Assembly (NCBI GenBank): GCA_020199775.1
Contig: JAIVJZ010000041.1
Location: 62,001 to 126,000 of the forward strand
Length of the DNA stretch: 64,000 bases
From: Acidobacteriota bacterium
Lineage (GTDB): Bacteria; Acidobacteriota; Blastocatellia; Pyrinomonadales; Pyrinomonadaceae
Direction of reading: 5' to 3'
The notes beneath the pieces were generated by a model. That model made no database searches. It was not told where the DNA came from and was given only the letters and a program-made list of their open reading frames with translations. How positions within the stretch are numbered: the stretch's first letter is position 1; the number at the start of each line of letters is the position of its first letter. The translations under genes were made by a program, and so were the position numbers. Positions 42,792-51,412 of the stretch are shown here, piece by piece.

Positions 42792-44594
42792 TTAGCTCTC
42801 GCCCGCGCCGAAGATTTTCACCTCGCGCACCCACATCACGAAGGGGCGGCCGGGCGGCCCCTGTTGCGCGGGTTGGAGGATGCGGAGGCGCGTCGTCTTG
42901 ACGGGCGCGAACTCGAAGGCCGTGCGGTCGTAGTTGCTGCCGGGTGCGATGGTCGAGATCGTCTGCCACTCGCCGCGCTCGTCGGGCGTTTGCAGTTCGA
43001 CGCGGCGCGAGGCGACGAAGCGTTCGCGGTCGAAACCCCAGTAGACGTAGACGGCGGAGACGCGCGCGGGCTCGCGGAGTTGGATTTCGATCCAGTGGGG
43101 TTCGTGCGTCTCGGCCGAAGCCCAGTTGCCTTCGTTGTAGCGCATGCCGGAGATGCGCTTCACGTCGAGCACGCCGTCGTGCAGGGGCTTCGACGTGTAG
43201 CCGTCGTAACTGGAATCAACCGCGATGCGCGCCGCGCTCAGTTCGATGAGAGTGGGCGGAGTTTCCGGCGTCGTTGCCGTCGCCGAAACTTGCGGGGCGG
43301 CGACCTGCGGGGCGGCGACCTGCGGCGGGCGCGACGTTTGCGCCCGCCGCTCGGCTTCGCGCGTGAAGCGCAGGTAGATGAGGACGCCGCTCAGGAGCGC
43401 GAGCGCGATGAGACCACCGACCACCCACTTGCCGCGCGCGTTCGCGCGCGTGGTGCCGCGATAGGGCTGCGCGGCGGTCTTCGCCCGCTGGTGTGCGAGT
43501 TTGGTGGTGGCGGGCGACGCGCCGAGTTCCGCGCCGCACGCGCGGCACAGTTCCTCGTCCTCCTCCGCCTCCGCGCCGCAAGCGGGGCACGCGCTGCTGC
43601 GGATACGTTGCGTGATGTAGTCGTGCCGCACGGTGTTGTCTGCCGTTTCATGCAGTTCGTGCGTGCCGACGGGGCGATAAGTGACGGGCGGCGTCGCGGC
43701 CGCTTCGACGACCTCGCCCGCGTCGCGCTCGCGCGCCGTCTTGACCGCGCGCAGGAAATCGGCGGCCGTCGCGTACCGCCCCGCGGGGTCTTTTTCGAGC
43801 GCGCGCAGGATGATGTCTTCGACTTCGAGACTAATGAGCGGGTTGATCTCGGTCGGCAGCGGCGGCGGCTCTTCGACGTGCGCGCGCAAAATCTCCGTCC
43901 GCGTGCGCGGCTCGCGTTCGTTGCCGAAGGGCGGCGCGCCGGTCAGCATCTCGTAGAGGATGATACCGAGCGAGTAGATGTCGGAACGCTGGTCAACTTC
44001 CAGCCCCTCGGCCTGTTCGGGCGAGACGTAGCGCGGCGAGCCGTAGGCCGCGCCGAAGGTGTCCGTCGTCTCCGCACCGACGACTTTGACGATGCCGAAA
44101 TCCGTGATCTTGATGTGGTCGTCGGGCGTGACGAGGATGTTCGGCGGCTTCAGGTCGCGGTGGATGATGCCGCGGTGCGCCCCGCCGTCCTGATCCTGAT
44201 AGGTGAAGGTGTGCGCGTACACGACGGCGGTGAGGATTTGATCGAAGAGCGAGAGGGCGCGTTCGCACACGAGCGGCCCGCCCTCCTGCTTGAGCAACTG
44301 CGCGAGCGAACGCCCTTCGACGTACTCCATCACGATGTAGTAAGTCTGCTCGGCGACGATGTAGTCGTAAATTTTGACGATGCCGGGATGATCGAGTTGC
44401 GACTGAATGTAGGCCTCGCGCTCGAAGCGGTGGCGCAAAGAACGCAGGTCGTGATCCCCGGCGCGCGGGTTGATGGACTTGATCGCGACCTCGCGCGGGA
44501 GCTTCGTGTGCTGGCCGCGATAGACGACGCCCATCCCGCCGCGCCCGATGGGTTCCTCGATGCGATAGCTGCCGATGATCGTCTCAGTCGCCAT
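42792..44594 (-). CDS. Transmembrane Ser/Thr protein kinase with zinc ribbon and discoidin-like domain
   Basis: 600 residues. N-terminal Hanks kinase (1-280): GRGGMGVVYRG, VAIKSI, IIHRDLKPPNILV, ITDFGIVK, GSPRYVSPEQ, DIYSLGIILYEMLTG. A zinc ribbon follows (CPACGAEAEEDEELCRACG, about 340-358), then a single transmembrane helix (VVGGLIALALLSGVLIYL). The extracytoplasmic part has a Pro/Ala/Gln linker and a C-terminal discoidin/F5-8C-like beta domain (HWIEIQLREPARVSAVYVYWGF). The layout suggests an outside ligand, possibly glycan, signalling to the inner kinase. No PASTA repeats. Confidence 0.9.
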   Translation of the reverse strand: MATETIIGSYRIEEPIGRGGMGVVYRGQHTKLPREVAIKSINPRAGDHDLRSLRHRFEREAYIQSQLDHPGIVKIYDYIVAEQTYYIVMEYVEGRSLAQLLKQEGGPLVCERALSLFDQILTAVVYAHTFTYQDQDGGAHRGIIHRDLKPPNILVTPDDHIKITDFGIVKVVGAETTDTFGAAYGSPRYVSPEQAEGLEVDQRSDIYSLGIILYEMLTGAPPFGNEREPRTRTEILRAHVEEPPPLPTEINPLISLEVEDIILRALEKDPAGRYATAADFLRAVKTARERDAGEVVEAAATPPVTYRPVGTHELHETADNTVRHDYITQRIRSSACPACGAEAEEDEELCRACGAELGASPATTKLAHQRAKTAAQPYRGTTRANARGKWVVGGLIALALLSGVLIYLRFTREAERRAQTSRPPQVAAPQVAAPQVSATATTPETPPTLIELSAARIAVDSSYDGYTSKPLHDGVLDVKRISGMRYNEGNWASAETHEPHWIEIQLREPARVSAVYVYWGFDRERFVASRRVELQTPDERGEWQTISTIAPGSNYDRTAFEFAPVKTTRLRILQPAQQGPPGRPFVMWVREVKIFGAGES

Positions 44595-44607
44595 GAGTTA
44601 CCGAAAA

Positions 44608-44722
44608 TTCGTCAGTCGTCAGTGGCCGGTTGTCAGTCGCATGTGACTATCGCACGAGTTACTTAAGATTAGACGGAACGACCGGGAACAGCGAAGAACA
44701 ACGGACGACTGACTACTGACAG
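44608..44722. repeat. GTCAGTC-family heptamer repeat
   Basis: Left part GTCAGTCGTCAGTGG and TGTCAGTCG, right part CGACTGACTACTGACAG, with about 60 nt between. It occupies the gap between two same-strand genes. Confidence 0.7.
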
Positions 44723-44726
44723 CCTT

Positions 44727-45518
44727 TCATGCCGTCTTCTTTTCTTCCTCGTACAAGTCGCGCAGGACTTCGGAGATGGGCGCGGGCTTCGGCGGCGGCG
44801 AGAGCGGCTGCTGCTGCGGCGGCGGCGTGTTTGCGTTAGCGGCGGCGAGAGGCAGCCTGTGCGGGGCGTCTTGCGACGGCGGCGGCGACGCCGCGCCCGC
44901 GTACAGGTTGCGCGCCGTCACGCTCGCCGGCACGGAGTTCGCCAACGCGGCGTTGAGGTGGCGGCTCTCTTCGAGCATCGAGGCGGCGCGTGCGCGGCGC
45001 GCTCGTTCGAGGTTGCGGATTGCGCCGATGGTCTGCGGCCCCTCGGCGGGGTCGCGTTCGAGTCGGCGCAGCACGCTCACGTAACGGCGCAGTTCGGGCG
45101 AAGGCGCGACGCGCTGCCGCTCGTCGCCCTCTTCCGATTCGAGTATGTAGCCGAGGTGTTCGGCCGCCGACTCGTGGTCGCCCGCGCGATGGTAGAGCGC
45201 GCCGAGCGCGAAGTGGACGAGCGGCGGCGCGTCGGACATCGAATGCACGACCGACTCGCCCTGCCCGATCACTTCCGTGATTTCAAAGCCGAACCAGCGG
45301 CGTTCGTCTTCGCGCAAAACGTCGCTGGCGGCGAGGTAGAAGTCGAAGATGCGGCGCGTCTCGTGTTGCTCGGAGCGATCCACGGCGCGCCAGACGAAAT
45401 AAACTACGGTGGTGAAAAAGATGATGACGGTCGGCGGGATGCCCATCAAGGCGAGCATCGCGAGGATCACGATGATCGCGACCAGCTTTTGCCCCATGTC
45501 TCTGCCCTTACTACCCAT
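44727..45518 (-). CDS. Membrane-anchored TPR-like protein of unknown function
   Basis: 263 residues. Two adjacent N-terminal hydrophobic helices (LVAIIVILAMLALMG and TVIIFFTTVVYFVWRAV), then a helical segment with a TPR-like pair (LVHFALGALYHRAGDHESAAEHLGYIL). The C-terminal 70 residues are Pro/Ala/Gln-rich, ending ISEVLRDLYEEEKK. ATG 45497 (second Met, with AAGGGCAG upstream) may be the true start. It lies upstream of the Ser/Thr kinase and may be in its operon. Function not recognised. Confidence 0.72.
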   Translation of the reverse strand: MGSKGRDMGQKLVAIIVILAMLALMGIPPTVIIFFTTVVYFVWRAVDRSEQHETRRIFDFYLAASDVLREDERRWFGFEITEVIGQGESVVHSMSDAPPLVHFALGALYHRAGDHESAAEHLGYILESEEGDERQRVAPSPELRRYVSVLRRLERDPAEGPQTIGAIRNLERARRARAASMLEESRHLNAALANSVPASVTARNLYAGAASPPPSQDAPHRLPLAAANANTPPPQQQPLSPPPKPAPISEVLRDLYEEEKKTA

Positions 45519-45583
45519 AAAACTTTTTGCGCGCCGCCGCGCGCTCCCGCGCACGTAAAACTTCGCTCAGACGAAACTGCGAC

Positions 45584-46657
45584 TCACGAACCAGCCCGGA
45601 TGCGGCGACGAATCGCTTCCCCGGCCTCCGTCGTGGAGAGTGTGCCGCCGAGGTCGCGCGTCGTCTCGCCCGCCGTGACCGACGCGCCGACGGCCGCTTC
45701 GACCGCCTCGCCCGCCGCCGTGAATCCCAGATATTCTAGCATCATCGCCGCGGTCAGAATAGAGCCTACCGGATTCGCGACGTTCCGGCCTGCCAACGGC
45801 GGCGCGCTGCCGTGCACCGGCTCGAAGAGCGAGACGCGGCCGGGATGCATGTTCCCCGACGCGGCCATCCCCAATCCGCCCTGCAACGCCGCGCCCAAGT
45901 CGGTCAGAATGTCGCCGAACAAGTTGTTCGTCACGATCACGTCGTACTGTGCGGGGTCGAGCACCATGAACATCGCCATCGCGTCAACGTACTGGTGGTT
46001 CGCCTCGATCCCCGTGTAGCCCGCCGCCACTTCGCGGAACACGCGCTGCCACAGGTCGCCGCCGTATCGCTGCACGTTCGACTTGTCGGCCATCGTCACC
46101 TTCTTCCGCCCGTGCGCGCGCGCGTACTCGAAGGCCGCGACGATGATGCGCTCGACGCCGTGGCGCGTGTTCAATTCCTCCTGCGTCGCGATCTCTTGCG
46201 GCGTCCCGCGTTTGAGAAACCCGCCCGCGCCGATGTACGACCCCTCCGTGTTCTCGCGGAAGACGACGAAGTCGATGTCCTCCGTCCGGCGATCTTTCAA
46301 GGGGGTCAGGCGCGCGTCGAGCAGGCGCACGGGGCGCAGGTTGATGTAGAGATCGAGACCGCGACGCATGCCGAGCAGAATGTCCTCGGCGTGCTTGTTC
46401 GACGCGACGCGCGGGTCGCCGAACGCGCCCGCGAGGATCGCGTCGAAGTCGTTCGAGAGCATCTCCAGCGCGCCTTCGGGCAAGGTCACACCCTCGCGCA
46501 AAAACTTGTCCGCGCCCCAGTCGAAATGCCGCAACTCGACGGAGACGCCGTGCGTCTCGCGCAAGTGTTCCAGCACGCCGAGCGACTCGTTCGTCACCTC
46601 CGTCCCGATGCCGTCGCCGGGCACGACCGCGATTCTCTTTACGTCTCTCGTCATCAT
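45584..46657 (-). CDS. leuB: 3-Isopropylmalate dehydrogenase-family protein
   Basis: 357 residues, isocitrate/isopropylmalate dehydrogenase fold. IAVVPGDGIGTEV, NLRPVRLLDA, FVVFRENTEGSYIGAG, ADKSNVQRYGGDLWQRVF, DAMAMFMVLDPAQYDVIVTNNLFGDILTD and LFEPVHGSAPPLAG are all in order. The RENTEGSYIG form and the absence of other leu genes nearby leave open a homologue acting on tartrate, malate or homoisocitrate, so substrate is uncertain. GGAGAAG lies upstream of the double-ATG start at 46657. Confidence 0.85.
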   Translation of the reverse strand: MMTRDVKRIAVVPGDGIGTEVTNESLGVLEHLRETHGVSVELRHFDWGADKFLREGVTLPEGALEMLSNDFDAILAGAFGDPRVASNKHAEDILLGMRRGLDLYINLRPVRLLDARLTPLKDRRTEDIDFVVFRENTEGSYIGAGGFLKRGTPQEIATQEELNTRHGVERIIVAAFEYARAHGRKKVTMADKSNVQRYGGDLWQRVFREVAAGYTGIEANHQYVDAMAMFMVLDPAQYDVIVTNNLFGDILTDLGAALQGGLGMAASGNMHPGRVSLFEPVHGSAPPLAGRNVANPVGSILTAAMMLEYLGFTAAGEAVEAAVGASVTAGETTRDLGGTLSTTEAGEAIRRRIRAGS

Positions 46658-46680
46658 CTTCTCCGTCGTCCGTCGTCCTC

Positions 46681-48831
46681 TCACGCCGTCACGCCGAGTT
46701 GCCAGAAGAGAAAACTCCACACGTCGGTCGCCTCCGCGATCTGCTTCGACACGGGCTTGCCCGCGCCGTGCCCCGCTTTCGTCTCGACGCGCAGCAGGAT
46801 CGGATGCGCCCCGCCGTTCGCCGCCTGCAACGCCGCCGCGAACTTGCGCGCGTGCAGCGGATCGACGCGCGAATCCGACTCGGCCGTCGTGATGAGCGTC
46901 GCCGGATACTTCGCGCCCGCCGCCACGCGGTGATAGGGCGAATAGGTGTGGAGGTATGTGAACTGGCGCGGGTTGTCGGCCGTGCCGTATTCGGGAATCC
47001 AGAGGCGCGCGATGAGGAAGCGTTGGTAGCGCAGCATGTCCGTCAGCGGCACGGCGCAGACGACGGCGCGGAAAAGTTCGGGTCGCTGCGTCATGGCCGC
47101 CGCGACGAGCAAGCCGCCGTTCGAGCCGCCCTGAATCGCGAGCCGCGCGCTCGACGTGATCTTCTGCTTGATCAAATACTCGGCCGCCGCGACGAAGTCG
47201 TCGAAGACGTTCTGCTTCAAGCCGAGCATGCCGCGCTTGTGCCAGCCCTCGCCATACTCGCCGCCGCCGCGCAAATTCGCCACCGCGTAGACGCCGCCGC
47301 GTTCGAGCCAGAGATTCAGGCCGCGATTGAACGTGGGTGTCTGCGAGACGTTGAAGCCGCCGTAGCCGTAGAGCAACGTCGGGTTCGCACCGTCGTACTT
47401 CAGACCCTTGCGATGCACGACGAACATCGTCACGTTCGTGCCGTCCTTCGACGGGTAGAAGACCTGCTTCACCTCAATCGCCTTCGCGTCCACGGTCGGC
47501 GCGTCAACGCGCGCCCACGCGTCGAGCGCGCCCGTCGCCGCGTCGTAGCGATAGACGGTCGGCGGCAGAGCGTAGGAGGCGAAACTGAAGAAAGCCTCGC
47601 CGCCGTCCTCTTCGCCGCCCGCCGCGCTCGCCGTGCCGAGGACGGGCAATTTCACGTCGCGCAAAAACTTGCCCTCGCGCGTGAAGGCGCGGACGCGCGA
47701 CGCGGCGCGCGATAGGCCGTGGACGAGAATCTGCTCGCCGATGACGGTGAACGAGCCGATCCCTATGTCCTGCGATTCCGGGATCAACTCGTGCCACGCG
47801 GAACGCTTCGGGTTGGCCGCCGCCGTTTGGAAGATGCGCCCCTTCGCCGCGTCTTCGGTCGTCAAGATGTAGAGCCGGTTGTTGACGACGCGCGCGGAGT
47901 AGCTCGCGTCTTTGCCTTCGGCGATGGCGACGAATTCGTTCGTCTCTTCGCGCAGGTCGCGCAGGTAGAGATCATTTTTGCCCGGCCCGCGCGAGACGCT
48001 GATCGTGAGCCAGCGGCCGTCGCGCGAGAGGCCGACGCCCGGCCACTCGGTCGGCTTGTCTTCGCGCCGGTACACCTCCGCGTCCTTCGACGGGTCGTCG
48101 CCCAGACGATGCAAGAACACGCGGCGGTGGTAATTCTCTTCGCCCTTCGGGACTGTGCCCGGCGCGGGGAAACGCGTGTAATAAAAACCGTCCCCGGCGG
48201 GCAGCCACGCGAGCGAAGCGGCGCGCGTGAACGAAATCCTGTCCTTGAGGTTGCGCCCCGTGTCCACGTCCAGCACGTAGAGCGTCGATTGTTCGTTGCC
48301 GCTCTCGGAGAGGCCGTAGGCGAGCCGCTTGCCGTCGTGCGATGCGTACCACCAGTCGAGCGCAATCGTGCCGTCTGCGGAGAGCGCGTTCGGGTCAAGC
48401 AGCACGCGGTCTTTGCCGTTCGCGCCCTCGCGCACGTAGAGCGCGGGCTGATTCTGTTGCCCCTCGCGCCGCGTGAAGAAGTAACGACCGCGTCGCGGGT
48501 CGGGCGCGCTGACGGCGCCGATGGAGAGCAGTTGCGAGAGACGCCGGTTAATCGTCTCTCGCCCCGCGAACGCGTCGAGCGCGCGGCGCGTGTGCGCGTT
48601 CTGCGCCTCCGTCCACGCGCGCACCTCCTTCGCTTCGCCCTGCTCCAACCAGCGGAAGGGATCGCTCACTTTGACGCCGTGCAGCGTTTCGACCAGAGCC
48701 TCTGCGCGCGTCTCCGGCGGCTTGGAAGCCGCGTCGAAACTCTGCGACGCCGCGAGCGTTGCGAGCGCGAAGACCGCGAGGAACGCGCGCCCAAACGAGC
48801 GCGCGAGGTTGTGGCGAAGATTCTTTTTCAT
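46681..48831 (-). CDS. Prolyl oligopeptidase (S9A), secreted
   Basis: 716 residues. A signal peptide (about 1-30, AFLAVFALATLAASQS) precedes the N-terminal S9A segment (DPFRWLEQGEAKEVRAWTEAQN) and a seven-bladed propeller. The C-terminal alpha/beta-hydrolase domain has Ser in IQGGSNGGLLVAA, Asp in SDSRVDPLHARKFA and His in KAGHGAGKP, so the triad is complete. It cleaves short proline-containing peptides, here in the periplasm or outside. Neighbouring M28 peptidase suggests peptide scavenging. Confidence 0.93.
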   Translation of the reverse strand: MKKNLRHNLARSFGRAFLAVFALATLAASQSFDAASKPPETRAEALVETLHGVKVSDPFRWLEQGEAKEVRAWTEAQNAHTRRALDAFAGRETINRRLSQLLSIGAVSAPDPRRGRYFFTRREGQQNQPALYVREGANGKDRVLLDPNALSADGTIALDWWYASHDGKRLAYGLSESGNEQSTLYVLDVDTGRNLKDRISFTRAASLAWLPAGDGFYYTRFPAPGTVPKGEENYHRRVFLHRLGDDPSKDAEVYRREDKPTEWPGVGLSRDGRWLTISVSRGPGKNDLYLRDLREETNEFVAIAEGKDASYSARVVNNRLYILTTEDAAKGRIFQTAAANPKRSAWHELIPESQDIGIGSFTVIGEQILVHGLSRAASRVRAFTREGKFLRDVKLPVLGTASAAGGEEDGGEAFFSFASYALPPTVYRYDAATGALDAWARVDAPTVDAKAIEVKQVFYPSKDGTNVTMFVVHRKGLKYDGANPTLLYGYGGFNVSQTPTFNRGLNLWLERGGVYAVANLRGGGEYGEGWHKRGMLGLKQNVFDDFVAAAEYLIKQKITSSARLAIQGGSNGGLLVAAAMTQRPELFRAVVCAVPLTDMLRYQRFLIARLWIPEYGTADNPRQFTYLHTYSPYHRVAAGAKYPATLITTAESDSRVDPLHARKFAAALQAANGGAHPILLRVETKAGHGAGKPVSKQIAEATDVWSFLFWQLGVTA

Positions 48832-48841
48832 AGACCCGGTG

Positions 48842-49915
48842 TTAGCGCGCGAGGCGTTGTTCGATGCGCGGCAGGCTGGCGACGACCGTCTCGCCGACGA
48901 TCCGCAAACTGCGCGGGGAGATTTTATCGAGCGTATCCCCGGCCGTGTGCCAGTATGGATAGCCGCCGAGTTGGATCACATCGACAACCGGAATCCCGGC
49001 GCGCAGGAACGGAACGTGGTCGTCTTCGACGCTGTGTTCCTCGTCGGTGAATTGGGCGGCGTGGCCGAGTTCGCGCGCCGTCGCCCAGATGATGTCCACG
49101 AGCCACGGCGTGCTCAGCGTCTCGCGCGGGATCGACAGATCGGTGTAGCCGATCATGTCGAGCAGGATCATGGCGCGCACGCGTTTCGTCTCACCGCGCT
49201 CGGCCAGCATGGCGACGTAGCGGCGGCTGCCGTAGGTGTTGTCCGGCGCGCCCGCGTTGGTGCATTCGTCCCAGTCTCGACAGACGGCCTCTTCGCCGTC
49301 GAAGAAGACGAACCAGTAGGTGAAGCGCGGCTTCCGGTTTCCGCCCGCGGCGAGCGCGCGCGCGATCTCGACGACCGCTCCGGTCGAAGAGCCCCCGTCG
49401 TTCGCGCCGACGAAGCGAAACTCTTTGACGGGCTTCGTGTCGTAATGGCTGGCGACGATGATCACGTCCGTGGACTCGCCCGCGAGTTCCGCCGTCATGT
49501 TCACCATCCGGCGCGCGCCCGCCGGGGTCTGCGCCGTAAACTCGTCGGTCGTCACTTTCAAATTCGCGGCTTGCAGTTCGCCCGCGAGATATTCGCGCGT
49601 GCGCGCGAGTTCCGCCGAGCCCGCCGGGCGCGGCCCCATCTCGACCATCTTGCGCACGTGCTCGAAGGCACGCTCTCCGTCGAAAGCGGCAGGCGTCCCA
49701 GTCGCCGTCGCCGCCGGAGGATTAACAGTGGCGGCGGGCGAGGCGTTCCCCTGCGCGTTGTTGTTTGCCTGATTGCCGCCGCCGCAGGCCGTGAGGGCGA
49801 ACGGCAGCGCGAGCAAGAGGAGGAGCAGCAGCAGCGCGAGCGTGTGATTTAACCGCGCGCGCGTCTGGAAGCGTTCGACGCGCGGCGGGTTGGCAGATGA
49901 CGACATCTCTTTCAT
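48842..49915 (-). CDS. M28-family lipoprotein, glutaminyl-cyclase-like
   Basis: 357 residues. Lipoprotein signal with lipobox LTAC (Cys about 44) and an Asn/Ala/Pro linker. Zinc-site motifs: VASHYDTK, NDGGSSTGAVVEIA, FFDGEEAVCRDWDE, LLDMIGY and YPYWHTAGDTLDKIS. The combination FFDGEEA...YGSRRY and EEHSVEDDHVPFLRAGIPV resembles glutaminyl-peptide cyclotransferases more than ordinary aminopeptidases, so pyroglutamate formation is possible. Outer-membrane or periplasmic lipoprotein. Confidence 0.86.
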   Translation of the reverse strand: MKEMSSSANPPRVERFQTRARLNHTLALLLLLLLLALPFALTACGGGNQANNNAQGNASPAATVNPPAATATGTPAAFDGERAFEHVRKMVEMGPRPAGSAELARTREYLAGELQAANLKVTTDEFTAQTPAGARRMVNMTAELAGESTDVIIVASHYDTKPVKEFRFVGANDGGSSTGAVVEIARALAAGGNRKPRFTYWFVFFDGEEAVCRDWDECTNAGAPDNTYGSRRYVAMLAERGETKRVRAMILLDMIGYTDLSIPRETLSTPWLVDIIWATARELGHAAQFTDEEHSVEDDHVPFLRAGIPVVDVIQLGGYPYWHTAGDTLDKISPRSLRIVGETVVASLPRIEQRLAR

Positions 49916-49981
49916 GGATGAGCGGGGCGCGCGGGCGCGGCGTGTGCGGCGCGCGGGAGAGGGCGGTTCGGAAAAGTTTTG

Positions 49982-50563
49982 TTATGAAGAAGACTTGTCG
50001 GCTTCGGTTTTTTTCTTCACGCCCCCGACGTGCTCGGCGGGGCGGCGCGCCTGCCGCTCTCGCCGCGCGCGCGCGCGTCCGAAGTTGACGACGTAATCCA
50101 GCCCCTTCTCGAAAAACGAGGCGGGCACGTCGGCGATGGCCTTGAAGGTTTGCGTGGCGGCGATGGCTTCGAGTTCGACGAGCGTGGCGAGTTTTTGCGT
50201 CAGAGGCATCTCGCGAAATTCGGCGCGCAAATCTTGTTTCACTTCTTCCGCCGTCTCCTGTCGCTCCGTCGCGGGCACGGGTTCGAGGACGAGATCGCCC
50301 GCGCGCTCGATCTTCGTCTGGCAGGCGAGACGCTCGCCCGCGGCGAGTCGTTCGGGACTGAGCCGCGTGCGCTCCGCCCCCGTCAAACCCGATAACAGCG
50401 TCGCGCCCTCTCTGACGATCACGGCGCACGTGTCGCACTCGCCGCGCCCCTCGCACTCGGCGGGCAGGCGCAAGCCCAGACGCTTCGCCGCGTCCCACAG
50501 GTACGTTCCCTCCGCCACCACGCCGTGACGACCGTCCGGCACAAACTCCACGTTCACACTCAT
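49982..50563 (-). CDS. 2Fe-2S ferredoxin with C-terminal extension
   Basis: 193 residues. The ferredoxin domain (1-100) has ligand Cys in AECEGRGECDTCAV and ERLACQTKI, the CX5CX2C plus distal Cys pattern. The C-terminal 90 residues (EMPLTQKLATLVELEAIAATQTFKAIADVPASFFEKGLDYVVNFGR) are helical and basic, and not part of standard ferredoxins. Their PLTQKLATLVELE segment may be a docking domain. The ATG at 50563 is chosen over an upstream Met as the domain begins immediately. It lies next to fur. Confidence 0.87.
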   Translation of the reverse strand: MSVNVEFVPDGRHGVVAEGTYLWDAAKRLGLRLPAECEGRGECDTCAVIVREGATLLSGLTGAERTRLSPERLAAGERLACQTKIERAGDLVLEPVPATERQETAEEVKQDLRAEFREMPLTQKLATLVELEAIAATQTFKAIADVPASFFEKGLDYVVNFGRARARRERQARRPAEHVGGVKKKTEADKSSS

Positions 50564-50646
50564 CGCACACCCCCACACTGTTCTCTGGTCTGTCGGGCTA
50601 AATTTCCAAGGGAGACGATTCGGAACTTACAACAACGGAAGGCAAA

Positions 50647-50769
50647 TGTAAAAAGGCAAAGAAGAAGGGGAAAGGTAAAACGGGAAGGGGAAAGGGGGAA
50701 AGGGCGAAAACAGAGGCCGGAAATCATTCCGGCTGTCATCTTCCCTTTCCCCTTTACCCCTTCCCCTTT
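50647..50769. repeat. Polypurine/polypyrimidine inverted repeat
   Basis: Left arm of AAGGGGAAAGG units, right arm CTTTCCCCTTTACCCC, with an inner hairpin GCCGGAAATCATTCCGGC. It lies between fur and the ferredoxin gene and could act as a terminator; triplex (H-DNA) potential is high. Confidence 0.75.
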
Positions 50770-50777
50770 GCCCATTC

Positions 50778-51281
50778 TTAATGAGTGCTCGGCGCGCTCG
50801 CGAATCTCACGCGCGGCTCGGCGGCGGATTCCTCTTTTTTCGGCGTGCCGCTGCTGTCGCGGCAGTCGGAGCACGAACCGAACATGCGCAGCGTGTGGTG
50901 CGTGGTCTCGAAGCCGTGTTTGGAGGCGATGGCGTCCTGAATGGTTTCGAGTTGTTCGGAATAGAATTCGATGGTCTTGCCGCAACTGGTGCAGATCAGG
51001 TGGTCGTGGTGCGGGTGTTTGTAGTTGTGCTCGTAGCGCGTGCGGCCGTCGCCGAAGCGCACCTCGCGCGCCAGCCCGGCGTCGGTCAAAAGTTTGAGCG
51101 TGCGGTAGACGGTGGTCTGCCCGATCTCCGGGTCTTCCTTCTGCACGAGCCGGTAGAGGTCTTCGCTCGACAGGTGTTCCTCGGTGCGCAGAAAGACTTC
51201 GAGAATGAGATCGCGTTGCGCCGTCCGTTTGAGTCCCGCGCGCTGGATGTGACGATGAAAAACTTCCTGTTCTTCAGTCAT
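50778..51281 (-). CDS. fur: Fur-family transcriptional regulator
   Basis: 167 residues. Winged helix: [54 protein letters not shown]. Metal-binding region [18 protein letters not shown] with CxxC, and a second Cys pair in GSCSDC. Both CxxC pairs point to a structural zinc site. Fur is more likely than PerR or Zur but is not proven. ATG 51281 is preferred over 51317, because a TATAAA box sits just before the upstream ATG. The convergent or adjacent Fe-S and peroxide genes fit an iron/redox role. Confidence 0.9.
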   Translation of the reverse strand: MTEEQEVFHRHIQRAGLKRTAQRDLILEVFLRTEEHLSSEDLYRLVQKEDPEIGQTTVYRTLKLLTDAGLAREVRFGDGRTRYEHNYKHPHHDHLICTSCGKTIEFYSEQLETIQDAIASKHGFETTHHTLRMFGSCSDCRDSSGTPKKEESAAEPRVRFASAPSTH

Positions 51282-51412
51282 AACCTTTGTCCGTGGTTCG
51301 GCTGAAACTCGCTGCATGATTTATAGACACGCGGGCATTTTAGCATTAGCGCGGGGGATGTGTGAAGAAGTTGGCCTCGCCCCTGCGCGCGTGCTATCTT
51401 TCCGCCCATGGT

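Noticed and set aside
42864..44666. 600-codon frame antisense to the Ser/Thr kinase
   Set aside because: Same length as the kinase because of mirrored codon bias; composition is Arg/Asp/Gly-rich with no recognisable motif.
47719..49050. Long plus-strand frames opposite prolyl oligopeptidase and the M28 gene
   Set aside because: Antisense shadows of genes with complete catalytic triads or zinc sites.
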